From assembly GCA_025055635.1 (NCBI GenBank), contig JANWWQ010000012.1:1-44907 (forward strand): a stretch of DNA of 44,907 bases, in the 5' to 3' direction. Below, in pieces: positions 1 to 10,025 of this stretch (positions within the stretch are counted from its first letter, which is position 1; every line of letters begins with the position of its first letter). The notes under the pieces were generated by a model. That model saw nothing but the letters and a program-made list of their open reading frames with translations, was not told where the DNA came from and ran no database searches. Position numbers and translations under genes: made by a program. Origin of the DNA: Flavobacteriales bacterium. Its GTDB lineage: Bacteria; Bacteroidota; Bacteroidia; CAIKAF01.

Positions 1-596
1 TCTCTCGGATACTGCAGGTGACGGACTATGAATCCTGCTGTTTGTGCACCGGCCACATTTTCAGGATTGTCGTCCACGAAAAGAGTGCGGGAAGGGGTAA
101 GACCCGCCTCCTCAGCCACCTTAAGAAAGGCTTCAGGCCGGGGCTTGCGCAGGCCCACTTGGTGAGAGTAAAAAATTTTTTTGAACAGCTTATTTATTTT
201 AAAGCCATGATCTTCTTCAAATTGCCTCTCAAAAAAGGGCTGATGCAGAGCGTTGGTATTGCTAAAAAGGTACAAAGGCCAGCGCGCGGCCAGCCTTTTT
301 AAAAACTTTACCCGTTGCGGGGTCACGCGGCCCAGCATTGCATTCCAAGCCTGGATCAGCTGGGTTTCCGCGGCTTCGGGGCAATGCTTCCCTAATTCCT
401 TAAGAAAATCCTCTGGGGATAAGCGGCCCTCTTCAAAATCTTCAAAAAATCCTTTCTGGGCATAGCCGCTGTACCAGTACCTGATATCGTGGAATCCCAG
501 TCGTTCCAGGGCCTCTAGGGACCGCTCATAATGCACGTCCAGGACGACGCCGCCCAGGTCCAGCAGTACGGCATGCCATGAGGGCTGCGAGCTCAT
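1..596 (-). CDS. HAD-superfamily hydrolase, subfamily IA (partial, runs off left edge)
   Basis: An open reading frame starts at ATG 596 and stays open to the window edge, giving 198 codons of an incomplete gene. HAD motifs appear in order: motif I near residues 13-17 (DLGGVV, the nucleophile Asp with Gly in place of the second Asp, as in the YihX-like branch), motif II (LFSNTN), motif III (a Lys in RKPRPEAF) and motif IV (FVDDNPENV). The cap between motifs I and II is helical and about 80 residues long, as in subfamily IA. By family, it should remove phosphate from a small metabolite in the cytoplasm; the substrate cannot be told. It is transcribed divergently from hppA. Only the last few C-terminal residues should be missing. 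Confidence 0.85.
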   Translation of the reverse strand, partial: MSSQPSWHAVLLDLGGVVLDVHYERSLEALERLGFHDIRYWYSGYAQKGFFEDFEEGRLSPEDFLKELGKHCPEAAETQLIQAWNAMLGRVTPQRVKFLKRLAARWPLYLFSNTNALHQPFFERQFEEDHGFKINKLFKKIFYSHQVGLRKPRPEAFLKVAEEAGLTPSRTLFVDDNPENVAGAQTAGFIVRHLQYPR

Positions 597-667
597 CGGG
601 CCAAGTTACAAGCCCTTCCCTAATTTTGCGCCCGTTTTTGTCAAGGATTATACTAAAAGCATTGATT
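597..667. promoter_or_regulatory. Divergent HAD / hppA promoter region
   Basis: This 71-base gap separates two divergent genes. On the + strand TAATTTTG at 621-628 is an exact match to the Bacteroidota -7 consensus TAnnTTTG and lies 39 bases before the hppA ATG. I see no clear TTTG -33 element and no exact -7 match on the minus strand for the HAD gene. Confidence 0.5.
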
Positions 668-2911
668 ATGAATGAGAATTTTATCTACGTGATTCCAGCC
701 TTGGGAATTATTGGCCTGTTGGTGATGCTGGCCAAGTTTCGTTGGGTAATGCGCCAGGAAAGCGGGGATGAGAAGATGAACGAACTCTCTTCCTACGTAG
801 CCCGTGGCGCGCTGGCCTTTCTGAAGGCCGAGTGGAAAATCCTCTCCTACTTCGTTGTAATCGCTGCTATCTTGTTATGTTATTCGGGTACGTTAGTAGA
901 AAACAGCAGTCCCGTTATAGCCATCTCTTTCATTGTAGGGGCATTTGCCTCGGCATTTGCCGGCTTTATCGGTATGACAGTGGCCACGCGGGCTAACGTG
1001 CGCACGACACAAGCCGCCCGCACCAGTCTGGCTAAGGCCCTGGCCGTATCGTTCACGGGAGGTTCGGTGATGGGTATCGGGGTGGCGGGTCTCGCTGTGC
1101 TGGGGCTGGGGTCATTGTTCATTGTGTTTTATCAGGTGTATGTAGTGTCCACAGGCGGCGATGTGAACGGGCTGGAAATGGAAAAAGCCCTGGAAGTGCT
1201 GGCCGGATTTTCTCTGGGTGCGGAGTCCATAGCGCTTTTCGCGCGCGTGGGCGGCGGCATTTACACCAAGGCGGCCGACGTAGGGGCTGACCTTGTGGGC
1301 AAGGTAGAAGCCGGTATCCCCGAGGACGATGTGCGTAATCCCGCCACCATTGCCGATAATGTGGGCGATAACGTGGGCGATGTGGCCGGCATGGGCGCCG
1401 ATTTGTTTGGTTCTTATGTGGCTACCATCCTGGCCACGATGGTGTTAGGGCGCGAGGTCAGTTCGCCCGATCGTTTCGGCGGCATTGGTCCTGTCATCCT
1501 GCCCATGTTCATTGCGGGCCTGGGTCTGATCTTCTCCATTGTGAGCATGGCGTTCGTGCGCATCAGAAAAGAAACCGACAGCGTGCAAAAGGCCCTCAAT
1601 CTGGGTAACTGGGGTTCTATCATCCTGACGGCGGTGGCTTCCTACTTTGCCGTTTCTTATATTTTACCTGATGTGACACTGGAAATCCGGGGATTTGAAT
1701 TTACCCGGGGAAAGGTGTTTTACTCCATCGTTCTAGGCCTTGTGGTGGGCGCTGTGATGAGCCTGGTGACGGAATATTACACGTCCATGGGGCGCCGGCC
1801 CGTGCTTTCCATCGTGAAAAAATCGGCTACGGGCCATGCCACCAACATCATCGGGGGGATATCGGTGGGGATGGAGTCCACGGCTGTGCCCATGTTGGTG
1901 CTGGCAGCCGGTATTTACGGCAGCTATGAATTGGCCGGTTTATACGGGGTGTCCATAGCTGCGGCCGGCATGATGGCCACCACAGCCATGCAACTGGCTA
2001 TTGATGCCTTTGGTCCCATCGCGGATAATGCGGGCGGCATCGCTGAGATGAACCAGCTGCCGGCGGAGGTGCGCGGCCGCACGGATCTGCTGGATGCCGT
2101 GGGGAACACCACGGCCGCTACCGGCAAAGGCTTTGCCATTGCATCGGCTGCTTTAACCTCTCTGGCCTTATTTGCGGCCTTTTGCGGCGTGTCGGGCATT
2201 GAGCACATTGATATCTATAAGGCCGATGTGCTGGCCGGCTTGTTTGTGGGCGCCATGATACCCTTCCTGTTTTCCTCCCTGGCCATAGCCGCCGTGGGCC
2301 GCGCGGCCATGGATATGGTCAATGAGGTGCGCCGTCAGTTCCGCGAGATTCCTGGTATCATGGAATACAAAGCCAAGCCGGAATATGAACGGTGTGTGGC
2401 CATCTCTACCAAGGCTTCCATACGCGAAATGATGGCCCCCGGCGCCATTGCCCTGCTGACTCCCACCCTCACGGGTTTTCTTTTTGGTCCGGAGGTGCTG
2501 GGTGGCATGCTGGCAGGCATCACGGCCAGTGGCGTGCTGCTGGGCATTTTCCAGAACAATGCCGGCGGCGCGTGGGACAATGCCAAAAAGTCCTTTGAAA
2601 AAGGCGTGGAAATCAACGGCCAGGTGTTCTATAAGAAATCTGAGCCCCACAAGGCTTCCGTCACGGGCGATACCGTCGGCGACCCTTTCAAGGACACCAG
2701 CGGCCCCTCCATGAATATCCTGATTAAGCTCACTTCCATCGTGAGCCTCATCATCGCGCCCCACATTTCCCTAAAAAGAGGAGGAGCACACGCCCTTCTG
2801 GAACCTTTTATTGGAAAAGTGGGCAATGAAGTGGTAGCATTTTATCAAGCTCCTCCTTTGGAAGCTCACACCCCCTCGTTTGAAATTAAATTACAAAGGC
2901 TTAAGGAGTAA
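668..2911 (+). CDS. hppA: Membrane-bound, ion-pumping pyrophosphatase, K+-dependent type
   Basis: The product of 747 residues hydrolyses pyrophosphate at the inner membrane and couples this to export of H+ or Na+. The signature [12 protein letters not shown] lies near residues 201-212 and is followed by the substrate-binding stretch [27 protein letters not shown] near 478 has Ala where K+-independent enzymes have Lys, which by family knowledge predicts K+ dependence. Length and the many hydrophobic segments fit the usual 16-helix fold. I start at ATG 668 ([10 protein letters not shown]); 30 extra in-frame upstream codons look non-native and would overlap the divergent HAD gene. The C-terminal tail after the last helix is about 45 residues and polar. 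Whether the pumped ion is H+ or Na+ cannot be settled by eye. Confidence 0.97.
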   Translation: MNENFIYVIPALGIIGLLVMLAKFRWVMRQESGDEKMNELSSYVARGALAFLKAEWKILSYFVVIAAILLCYSGTLVENSSPVIAISFIVGAFASAFAGFIGMTVATRANVRTTQAARTSLAKALAVSFTGGSVMGIGVAGLAVLGLGSLFIVFYQVYVVSTGGDVNGLEMEKALEVLAGFSLGAESIALFARVGGGIYTKAADVGADLVGKVEAGIPEDDVRNPATIADNVGDNVGDVAGMGADLFGSYVATILATMVLGREVSSPDRFGGIGPVILPMFIAGLGLIFSIVSMAFVRIRKETDSVQKALNLGNWGSIILTAVASYFAVSYILPDVTLEIRGFEFTRGKVFYSIVLGLVVGAVMSLVTEYYTSMGRRPVLSIVKKSATGHATNIIGGISVGMESTAVPMLVLAAGIYGSYELAGLYGVSIAAAGMMATTAMQLAIDAFGPIADNAGGIAEMNQLPAEVRGRTDLLDAVGNTTAATGKGFAIASAALTSLALFAAFCGVSGIEHIDIYKADVLAGLFVGAMIPFLFSSLAIAAVGRAAMDMVNEVRRQFREIPGIMEYKAKPEYERCVAISTKASIREMMAPGAIALLTPTLTGFLFGPEVLGGMLAGITASGVLLGIFQNNAGGAWDNAKKSFEKGVEINGQVFYKKSEPHKASVTGDTVGDPFKDTSGPSMNILIKLTSIVSLIIAPHISLKRGGAHALLEPFIGKVGNEVVAFYQAPPLEAHTPSFEIKLQRLKE

Positions 2912-2956
2912 ATTAAATCTTTTATTTTAGATTCCTTCTCAAATCAAATTGACCCG

Positions 2957-5212
2957 TTAGACAACAATGGTATCCTGTGCCATAATACCAGGCCAACAGG
3001 CGTAATAGGCTTCTGCAAAGAGGGATACAGAGCCCCATGATTCTCCGAAGACGCTGATTTCCTGTTCTTGAACGTGGCCTAGGCGCAAGGCTGGTACCTG
3101 AAAGCGCTCGGCAGCCTGCAATAAAAGGATATCATTCTGCGGGTCGGTGGTCACTACGCATCGGCCCTGGGCTTCACCGAACAGAAAAGCATCGGCCCGT
3201 CCCACTGGAAAACTTTCAAGTGCAAAGCCCATATCACTCAGGATGGCTTTTTCCAGAAGGCAGCAAATGAGCCCTCCGTCAGAGACATCATGGGAAGATG
3301 CCGCCAGACCTTGTTGGCTGAGATACCGCAAGAGATTATGTAATCGCAATTCTTCCTCCAGGTTCACGTAAGGCGGCGGGCTGAGCTCTATTTTATGGTA
3401 AGAGCATACATACTCGCTACCAGCCAGGTCTTCGGTGGGTACGCCCAAGAGCCAGATGGAGTGGCCGGGGGCCTTGAAAGGGATGGAAAGCATGCGAAAA
3501 GGATCATCCAGAAGGCCCACCATACCGATGGTCGGGGTGGGATAAACGGGGATGCTCTGATTGCCGATCTGGGTTTGATTATAGAAGCTCACGTTGCCTC
3601 CGGTGACAGGGATCTGGAAAAATTCGCAGGCCCGGGCCATGCCGCGGATAGCGTGCACAAATTGCCAATAGACTTCTGGATTGTAAGGGTTGCCAAAGTT
3701 GAGGCAATTCGTGATGCCGACGGGAGCGCCGCCTGTGGCAGCAATGTTGCGGGCAGCCTCGGCCACGGCAATCATAGCGCCTATCTCAGGATGGGCAAAA
3801 ACATAGCGGGAGTTACCGTCCACCGTGAGGGCCAAGCCGCGTCCGTTCTCATGAAGGCGCACCACGGCTGCATCGGACGGACGGTTGGTGGACATGTTCA
3901 CCGTGCCTACCATACTGTCGTACTGGCGGTAAATCCATTGCTTGGAAGCAATATTGGGGTGACCTATCAGGAAAAGGCTTACTTCCCGAAGAGAGTGGGG
4001 CTGAGGCACTTGATCAGGACGGAATTTTTCCACTTCATCCATGTAGGTGGGGCGGCGATATTCGCGGTCATACTGGGGTGCGCCGCCGCCCAATACCAGG
4101 GAGGAAGCCGGCAGCTCGGCCACTAATTGTCCGTGGAAGTAGAAGCGTAGATATGGTCCTTCTGTGACATGGCCGATGAGGGCGCAGTGGAGGTCCCACT
4201 TTTCAAAGACTTGTCGCACCTGGTCTTCGCAGCCTTTTTTGACAACCACCAGCATGCGTTCCTGCGATTCGGAGAGCAGCAGTTCGTAGGGCTGCATGGC
4301 CCCCCCGCGGGTGGGTACCTGGTCCAGATGAATTTCCATGCCCACCTCGCCGCGGGCGCTCATTTCGCTTGTAGAACAAATGATTCCGGCAGCTCCCATG
4401 TCCTGCATACCCACGATAGTACCCGTGGAGGCTAGTTCCAGCGTGGCTTCCAGGAGGAGCTTTTCCTGGAAAGGATCGCCCACTTGGACGGCCGGCAGGT
4501 CTTTGATGCTGTCCTCTGTGAGGTCGCCGCTGGCAAAGGAGGCGCCATGGATGCCGTCTTTGCCGGTGGCCGAACCCACAATGAACACGGGATTACCTGG
4601 TCCGCGTGCAGTGGCCGAGATGATGGCCTCGCGGCGCACAATGCCCACGCTCATCGCATTGACCAAAGGATTTTGCGTGAAGGAATCATTTACGAACACT
4701 TCGCCCCCCACGTTGGGCACGCCAAAGGCGTTGCCATAGTCGCCGATACCCCGCACTACTCCACGGACTATGCGCCGGACACGTGGATCCTGCAGATTGC
4801 CGAAACGAAGGGAATTGAGCTGAGCCACGGGCCGGGCGCCCATGGTAAAGATGTCGCGGTGGATACCGCCCACACCGGTGGCAGCGCCCTGATAGGGTTC
4901 AATGGCTGAAGGGTGGTTGTGTGATTCAATTTTGAAAACGCAGGCCCATCCGTCCCCAATGTCCAGCAGGCCCGCATTTTCCTGACCGGCTTCGGCCAGC
5001 ACCCGCGGACCCTTGCGCGGAAGTGTTTTCAGGTATTTGATAGAATTTTTATAGGAGCAGTGTTCGCTCCACATGCCGCTGTAAGCACACAGCTCCGTGA
5101 AGTTGGGACGGCGGCCCAGAATCTCGCAGATACGATCATATTCTTCAGGTAAAAGCCCCAGTTTTTGGGCCGTTGCTACCGAAGTGGACTCGGTGGTGGC
5201 GGGGGATTCCAT
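2957..5212 (-). CDS. purL: Phosphoribosylformylglycinamidine synthase II (small PurL)
   Basis: The 751-residue product catalyses the fourth step of purine synthesis, the ATP- and ammonia-dependent conversion of FGAR to FGAM. The size is that of the small PurL, which works with separate PurS and PurQ; neither is in this window. Visible family motifs include [12 protein letters not shown] near residue 46, [15 protein letters not shown] near 96 and DVSDGGL near the C-terminus, giving the two related AIRS-like halves. I prefer ATG 5212; an in-frame GTG at 5242 would add ten residues. A near-consensus -7 box (TTAATTTG, 5218-5225 on the minus strand) sits only about 6 bases from 5212. The gene converges with hppA, leaving 45 bases between them. 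Confidence 0.96.
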   Translation of the reverse strand: MESPATTESTSVATAQKLGLLPEEYDRICEILGRRPNFTELCAYSGMWSEHCSYKNSIKYLKTLPRKGPRVLAEAGQENAGLLDIGDGWACVFKIESHNHPSAIEPYQGAATGVGGIHRDIFTMGARPVAQLNSLRFGNLQDPRVRRIVRGVVRGIGDYGNAFGVPNVGGEVFVNDSFTQNPLVNAMSVGIVRREAIISATARGPGNPVFIVGSATGKDGIHGASFASGDLTEDSIKDLPAVQVGDPFQEKLLLEATLELASTGTIVGMQDMGAAGIICSTSEMSARGEVGMEIHLDQVPTRGGAMQPYELLLSESQERMLVVVKKGCEDQVRQVFEKWDLHCALIGHVTEGPYLRFYFHGQLVAELPASSLVLGGGAPQYDREYRRPTYMDEVEKFRPDQVPQPHSLREVSLFLIGHPNIASKQWIYRQYDSMVGTVNMSTNRPSDAAVVRLHENGRGLALTVDGNSRYVFAHPEIGAMIAVAEAARNIAATGGAPVGITNCLNFGNPYNPEVYWQFVHAIRGMARACEFFQIPVTGGNVSFYNQTQIGNQSIPVYPTPTIGMVGLLDDPFRMLSIPFKAPGHSIWLLGVPTEDLAGSEYVCSYHKIELSPPPYVNLEEELRLHNLLRYLSQQGLAASSHDVSDGGLICCLLEKAILSDMGFALESFPVGRADAFLFGEAQGRCVVTTDPQNDILLLQAAERFQVPALRLGHVQEQEISVFGESWGSVSLFAEAYYACWPGIMAQDTIVV

Positions 5213-5279
5213 GAGGCTGCAAATTAACGAAGGGCTCCCCACCTACGATGCCAAGCCCTGCAATGGCCCCTGCACTGCC

Positions 5280-5287
5280 TATTTTTG
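5280..5287 (+). promoter_or_regulatory. Putative -7 element for alaS
   Basis: TATTTTTG matches TAnnTTTG exactly and ends 21 bases before the alaS ATG. It lies in the purL/alaS divergent gap and may also drive the ketosynthase genes that follow alaS. No convincing -33 box is seen. Confidence 0.45.
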
Positions 5288-5308
5288 CGACTTTACGCGG
5301 TTGTTTTT

Positions 5309-7945
5309 ATGAATTCCAAGCAAGTGAGGCAGACATTTCTGGATTTTTTCCGCAATAAAGGGCACATGGTGGTCCCTTCTGCTCCGGTAGTTCTCAAGAA
5401 CGATCCCACATTAATGTTCACCAACGCCGGCATGAACCAATTTAAGGATATCTTTTTAGGACTTGCCCGCCCGCAGAGCCCCCGCGTAGCCGATACCCAA
5501 AAATGCCTCCGTGTTTCTGGTAAGCACAACGATCTGGAGGACGTGGGCCACGACACGTACCACCATACCTTCTTTGAAATGCTGGGCAACTGGAGCTTTG
5601 GTGATTATTTCAAGAAGGAGGCCATTGAATGGGCCTGGGAACTGCTGACAAGAATCTATAAAATAAATCCCGACCGTTTGTATGCTACCTATTTCGGGGG
5701 TGATGATGGGGAAGGCCTGGAGGCCGATCAGGAAGCACGGACACATTGGCTGCAATTCTTACCGGAAAACCGTGTGCTCGCCGGAGGCAAGAAGGACAAT
5801 TTCTGGGAAATGGGCGATACGGGCCCTTGCGGACCGTGCACAGAGATCCATATTGATATCCGCCCGGATTCCGAAAGAAAAGAGGTTCTTGGGGAACAGC
5901 TTGTGAATACTGGGCATCCGCAGGTGATTGAGCTCTGGAATTTGGTGTTCATACAGTACAACCGTACTGCCACGGGGGCTTTACACGTCTTACCAGAAAG
6001 ACATGTAGACACAGGGATGGGCCTGGAGCGTCTGTGTATGGTATTGCAAGGAAAAAAGAGCAATTACGATACCGATCTTTTCTCCGGATACATTTTCCGG
6101 TTAGAGGAGCTTTCCGGCCATCTGTATGGGCGGGATGCTCGTAAGGATGTGGCATTTCGGGCCATTGCCGACCATGTGCGGGCCGTGGGGGCTTGTATCG
6201 CCGATGGCCAATTGCCCTCCAATACAGGCGCTGGGTATGTGGTAAGGCGCATCTTGCGTCGGGCTGTGCGCTATGGATTTTCGCACCTGGACTTCAAAGA
6301 GCCCTTTCTTTACAAGCTTGTGGAGGTGTTAGCCGATAACCTCGGCGAAGCTTTTCCAGAATTGCGGGCTCAGCAAGCCTTTGTGGAAAAGATCCTTTTT
6401 GATGAGGAAGAAGCCTTTTTCCGCACCTTGGATCGCGGTATGGGTCGCCTCACGGAAGCCCTGCGTCAGGCCCGTTCCAAGGTCCTGGACGGCGCCACTG
6501 TATTTGAGCTATACGACACCTTTGGCTTTCCTCCGGACCTTACCCAACTGATTGCCCGCGAGGAAGGCTTTGACACGGATATGGCTGGTTTTGAGGTGGC
6601 CTTGGAAGCCCAGAGGACCCGATCGCGCCAGGCCACTGACGTGAAACAGGAGGACTGGGTGGAGGTGCGTCCTTATGAAAAGCCCCGCTTTGTAGGATAC
6701 GATCAATTGCACACTTCCACTGAAATCTTACGCTACCGTCGCGTGGAAGTGAACAAAAAGCCCCAGTTTCAGATCGTGTTAAATACCACACCGTTTTATG
6801 CCGAGGGAGGGGGCCAAGTGGGCGATACTGGAGTTCTTTTGGCCGAAAAAGAGAAAGTTAATATTCTGGATACCATAAAAGAAAACGACCTGATCATTCA
6901 CATAGCGGACCGCCTGCCCTCCGACCCGACTGTACAGTTTGAGGCCGTAGTGGATGCGGAGAGGCGTCAGCGTACAGCGTGCAACCATAGTGCCACCCAC
7001 CTCCTGCATGCGGCACTCAGGCAAGTATTGGGGCCTCATGTAGAGCAAAGGGGATCCCTGGTGCACCCCTCTTACCTCCGCTTTGATTTCTCTCATCCCC
7101 ATAAGCTGACTCAGGAAGAAATTCAGCGCATTGAAGATTTGGTCAATGAAAAAATTCGGGCCAACCTCCCGCGCCAAGAATTTCGCGATATGGCCCTAGA
7201 CGAAGCTTTGAAAGAAGGTGCTATCGCCCTTTTTGGGGAAAAATATGGCGAAAAGGTTCGCATGATTCGCTTTGGCGATAACTTTTCTACCGAGCTGTGT
7301 GGAGGCACTCATGTCGCTCATACTGGGGAAATTGGGCTTTTTAAGATCATTTCTGAGAGTGCTATTGCGGCTGGGGTGCGGCGTATAGAGGCGCTCACAG
7401 GTATGGCAGCTTTGGAATATGTCCGGGGGTTGGAACAGCAACTGCGGGAAATAAAAAATGTGCTCAAAGGGGCTGATGATCCGGTGAAACAAGTCATGCA
7501 ACTCGCCGCTAAGGTGCAGGCTTTGGAAAAAAAATTACAACAGCAACGGGAAAAAGAATTACAACAGCTTAAAACGTCTTTGCAAAATCAAATCATACCT
7601 GGCTCCTCATGCTCTTATGCGGTATGTCGCTGCGATGGCTTCACAGCCGATGAGCTACGCTCCGTGGCATTTATGATGAAAAACTCCCTTCAGCGTTCAG
7701 CTATTCTCATGGCTGGTATTACGGAAAATAAACCAATAGTGGCCTTGTGGCTATCCGATGACCTGGTGCAGGAGGGCATGAACGCCTCCCATCTGGTGCG
7801 CACTTGGGCCAGACATATCCAAGGAGGGGGAGGTGGACAGCCGTTTTTTGCAACCGCCGGCGGGAAAAAAACTGAGGGTATTGAAGCCCTTTTGGATGAA
7901 GCCCGGAAGTTTTTTGCTGGGTGGACTCCTTCACCTGGAAAGTAA
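5309..7945 (+). CDS. alaS: Alanine--tRNA ligase
   Basis: This 878-residue cytoplasmic enzyme charges tRNA-Ala. The class II catalytic core is N-terminal (KHNDLEDVG, TFFEMLGNWSFGDY near residue 90, GYVVRRILRRAVRYG). The editing domain carries the zinc-binding pair of motifs HSATHLLH near 558 and CGGTH near 664. A coiled coil follows, then the C-Ala domain with its glycine-rich GGGGGQP. All parts are present at normal length. I use ATG 5309 rather than an earlier GTG-like start because MNSKQVRQTFLDFF is the typical N-terminus. The next gene begins one base after the stop codon, so alaS appears to be the first gene of a six-gene transcription unit. Confidence 0.97.
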   Translation: MNSKQVRQTFLDFFRNKGHMVVPSAPVVLKNDPTLMFTNAGMNQFKDIFLGLARPQSPRVADTQKCLRVSGKHNDLEDVGHDTYHHTFFEMLGNWSFGDYFKKEAIEWAWELLTRIYKINPDRLYATYFGGDDGEGLEADQEARTHWLQFLPENRVLAGGKKDNFWEMGDTGPCGPCTEIHIDIRPDSERKEVLGEQLVNTGHPQVIELWNLVFIQYNRTATGALHVLPERHVDTGMGLERLCMVLQGKKSNYDTDLFSGYIFRLEELSGHLYGRDARKDVAFRAIADHVRAVGACIADGQLPSNTGAGYVVRRILRRAVRYGFSHLDFKEPFLYKLVEVLADNLGEAFPELRAQQAFVEKILFDEEEAFFRTLDRGMGRLTEALRQARSKVLDGATVFELYDTFGFPPDLTQLIAREEGFDTDMAGFEVALEAQRTRSRQATDVKQEDWVEVRPYEKPRFVGYDQLHTSTEILRYRRVEVNKKPQFQIVLNTTPFYAEGGGQVGDTGVLLAEKEKVNILDTIKENDLIIHIADRLPSDPTVQFEAVVDAERRQRTACNHSATHLLHAALRQVLGPHVEQRGSLVHPSYLRFDFSHPHKLTQEEIQRIEDLVNEKIRANLPRQEFRDMALDEALKEGAIALFGEKYGEKVRMIRFGDNFSTELCGGTHVAHTGEIGLFKIISESAIAAGVRRIEALTGMAALEYVRGLEQQLREIKNVLKGADDPVKQVMQLAAKVQALEKKLQQQREKELQQLKTSLQNQIIPGSSCSYAVCRCDGFTADELRSVAFMMKNSLQRSAILMAGITENKPIVALWLSDDLVQEGMNASHLVRTWARHIQGGGGGQPFFATAGGKKTEGIEALLDEARKFFAGWTPSPGK

Positions 7946-7946
7946 A

Positions 7947-8558
7947 ATGCTCTACATCCATCATTGGAGCCTCCTCAGAAATGGCCAATTATGGAGTGAC
8001 GGACGATTATTGGCCGCTGTACCAGCGGATCTATCTGCATCCATGGAGGGGCTCCATGATATTTACAGAAAGGCGGCATTTAATTACCCAAAATTTTTTA
8101 AGGCGGATGGATTTTGTAAGGCGGGACTTTTGACAGTGTTGCCCTGGTGGAAAACCTTACGTGCACACCCCCGGGCTATTCAAGGGTGTATGTTATTGTT
8201 TACTGACAGTGGGTGCCACTTGGCAGACGAAGAACATATCAAAGGCATGCAGAACGGTAGCCCTTCACCGGCTGTCTTTGTGTATACACTTCCAAATATA
8301 CTTTTGGGAGAATGGAGCATATTGTTAGGTTGGAAGGGTTTCGGTAGTTGCTTTTTAATGCCCTCTTGTGACGTACATCAAATCCAGAAAATTATTGAGC
8401 TACACCGGACTGATCAAAAGGAAACACCGCTATTGTGGGGCTGGTGCTCCGCCTTCCCAGATCGCATAGCCGCGGCCGCTTTTTTTTGTGACCAAGAAGC
8501 CACAGCACAGCCCTTAAGTTGTGAAAACATACAGCAAATACTGAACTTTACAGCTTGA
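7947..8558 (+). CDS. Short ketosynthase-like protein of aryl-polyene/flexirubin type clusters
   Basis: The 203-residue product matches, from memory of the family, the stand-alone beta-ketoacyl-synthase N-terminal-like proteins (Pfam Ketoacyl-synt_2 type) found in flexirubin and aryl-polyene gene clusters. Characteristic stretches are FFKADGFCKAG near residues 50-60 and AVFVYTLPNILLGE followed by GWKGFGSCF. It has no TACSS catalytic motif and no C-terminal thiolase half, so it is unlikely to condense acyl groups itself; its role in such clusters is not well defined. ATG 7947 (MLYIHHWSLL) begins one base after the alaS stop; a longer frame inside alaS is rejected. The ACP gene follows after 4 bases. 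Confidence 0.8.
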   Translation: MLYIHHWSLLRNGQLWSDGRLLAAVPADLSASMEGLHDIYRKAAFNYPKFFKADGFCKAGLLTVLPWWKTLRAHPRAIQGCMLLFTDSGCHLADEEHIKGMQNGSPSPAVFVYTLPNILLGEWSILLGWKGFGSCFLMPSCDVHQIQKIIELHRTDQKETPLLWGWCSAFPDRIAAAAFFCDQEATAQPLSCENIQQILNFTA

Positions 8559-8562
8559 CCTT

Positions 8563-8826
8563 ATGGAAAAACATCAACTTTGCCATCAACTTAAAACGCA
8601 AATCATTCAAAGACTCAATCTGGAAGGCATGACACCAGACGACATCGGTGACGAGCAGCCTTTATTCGCTGAAGGATTGGGTCTGGATTCTATTGATGCC
8701 CTTGAGTTGATTGTACTTATGGAACAGGAGTACGGCATTAAAATTGAAAATCCCCAGGAAGGACGAGCCATTTTTTCCACGGTGTCCTCCATGGCTGATT
8801 ATATCCTTCGGCAGAAGCAGTCATGA
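8563..8826 (+). CDS. Acyl carrier protein dedicated to the ketosynthase set
   Basis: An acidic protein of 87 residues with the phosphopantetheine attachment motif GLDSIDALEL, in which Ser43 should carry the prosthetic arm. It presents acyl chains to the two ketosynthases encoded next. It is not the general fatty-acid AcpP by context: it lacks fabF/fabD/fabG neighbours and sits between a short KS-like gene and a ketosynthase gene. Its stop overlaps the next start in an ATGA (8823-8826), indicating translational coupling. Confidence 0.92.
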   Translation: MEKHQLCHQLKTQIIQRLNLEGMTPDDIGDEQPLFAEGLGLDSIDALELIVLMEQEYGIKIENPQEGRAIFSTVSSMADYILRQKQS

Positions 8827-10025
8827 AGGCCGGGGAGGTGTGGGTTACCGGTATGGGCATCGTAACGGCCCTTGGACTCACCTTACAAGAACATTTGGAA
8901 AGGTTAAAAGCCGGCCAATCGGGTATTGGCCCCCCGCGCATTTTGCGCACCCGCCATACTCTTCCTGTGGGAGAGGTGCCCCACAACGATGCAGCCTTAA
9001 CCCGCATGCTGGGCTCTGAAGGTCCTTTATTTTTTGTGCGCACTGCTCTTCTGGGCACCTGGGCGGCACGGCAGGCTCTGCAACAGGCAGGTATTCATCT
9101 TCAGGACGTAGATCCCGCCACAACAGGATTCATATCTTCCACCACTGTGGGGGGAATGACCGCTACTGAGGAATATTTTTACCGGTACGAAAAAGAGGAG
9201 GCTTTACACGTATGGATTGATAAGCTGGATTGCGGAGACTCCACGCGTGACATAGCCTGTTATTTAGGGCACCAAGGTTTTTCCACCACGCTGAGCACGG
9301 CTTGCTCTTCATCAGCCAATGCGATCATGCTGGGGGCCCGTCTTATCAAAGCCGGCCGCTTAAAAAGAGTTCTTTGTGGAGGGGCCGATGCTCTTTGTCG
9401 CTTTACGCTAAATGGCTTTCATTCTCTCATGCTCACGGAAAAGGTGCCCTGCCGTCCTTTTGACAAACATCGTCAGGGGTTGAATTTGGGGGAAGGAGCC
9501 GCCTTCTTAGTTTTAGAGGATAGCCGAGAAGCAGAACGCCGAGGTGCTCAGCCTCTGGCCCGGGTAGCCGGATATGCTAACACTAACGACGCCTTTCACC
9601 AGACAGCCTCTTCACCGGAGGGAGAAGCCGCTTATGAGGCTATGAAGCAGGCCCTTGCTATGGCCGGTATCCCCCCGGAAAAAGTTTCCTACGTGAACAC
9701 GCACGGCACCGGTACCCCTAATAATGATGAGAGTGAAGGCCGGGCCCTGTGTCGCCTGTTTGGTCAGAATTTGCCCCCTTTTAGCAGCACCAAGCCTTTT
9801 ACCGGTCATACATTAGCAGCCGCAGGAGCCGTGGAAGCGGTTTTTTCTATATTGGCCATCCAGGAAGGCCAATTATGGCCTAACTTGAATTTCACCGAAC
9901 CGATGGATGACCCTTCCATTGTGCCAGTGCTGAAAACCACTTCTGCTCCCGTGCGGACTGTGGTAAGCAATTCCTTCGGATTTGGTGGCAACAACACCTC
10001 CTTGGTGATCACCGCCGTCTCATGA
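8823..10025 (+). CDS. Beta-ketoacyl-ACP synthase (KAS II-like), complete catalytic triad
   Basis: This 400-residue thiolase-fold enzyme should condense an acyl primer with malonyl-ACP. The full Cys-His-His triad is visible: Cys161 in STACSSSA, His294 in NTHGTGTPNNDE and His329 in KPFTGHTLAAAG. The N-terminus (VWVTGMGIVTALG) and C-terminal NSFGFGGNN are typical. Its closest look is to the ketosynthases of aryl-polyene clusters rather than housekeeping FabF, judging from gene order. It overlaps the ACP gene and the following chain-length-factor-like gene by ATGA at both ends, so the three proteins are likely made in step. Confidence 0.93.
   Translation: MKAGEVWVTGMGIVTALGLTLQEHLERLKAGQSGIGPPRILRTRHTLPVGEVPHNDAALTRMLGSEGPLFFVRTALLGTWAARQALQQAGIHLQDVDPATTGFISSTTVGGMTATEEYFYRYEKEEALHVWIDKLDCGDSTRDIACYLGHQGFSTTLSTACSSSANAIMLGARLIKAGRLKRVLCGGADALCRFTLNGFHSLMLTEKVPCRPFDKHRQGLNLGEGAAFLVLEDSREAERRGAQPLARVAGYANTNDAFHQTASSPEGEAAYEAMKQALAMAGIPPEKVSYVNTHGTGTPNNDESEGRALCRLFGQNLPPFSSTKPFTGHTLAAAGAVEAVFSILAIQEGQLWPNLNFTEPMDDPSIVPVLKTTSAPVRTVVSNSFGFGGNNTSLVITAVS

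Noticed and set aside
2168-2764. 198-codon frame on the minus strand within hppA
   Set aside because: It lies fully opposite conserved HppA motifs and its translation is His/Gly-rich low-complexity sequence without a family match.
3395-4909. Several + strand frames opposite purL
   Set aside because: All are shadows of the conserved PurL reading frame and none has a protein-like start or motif.
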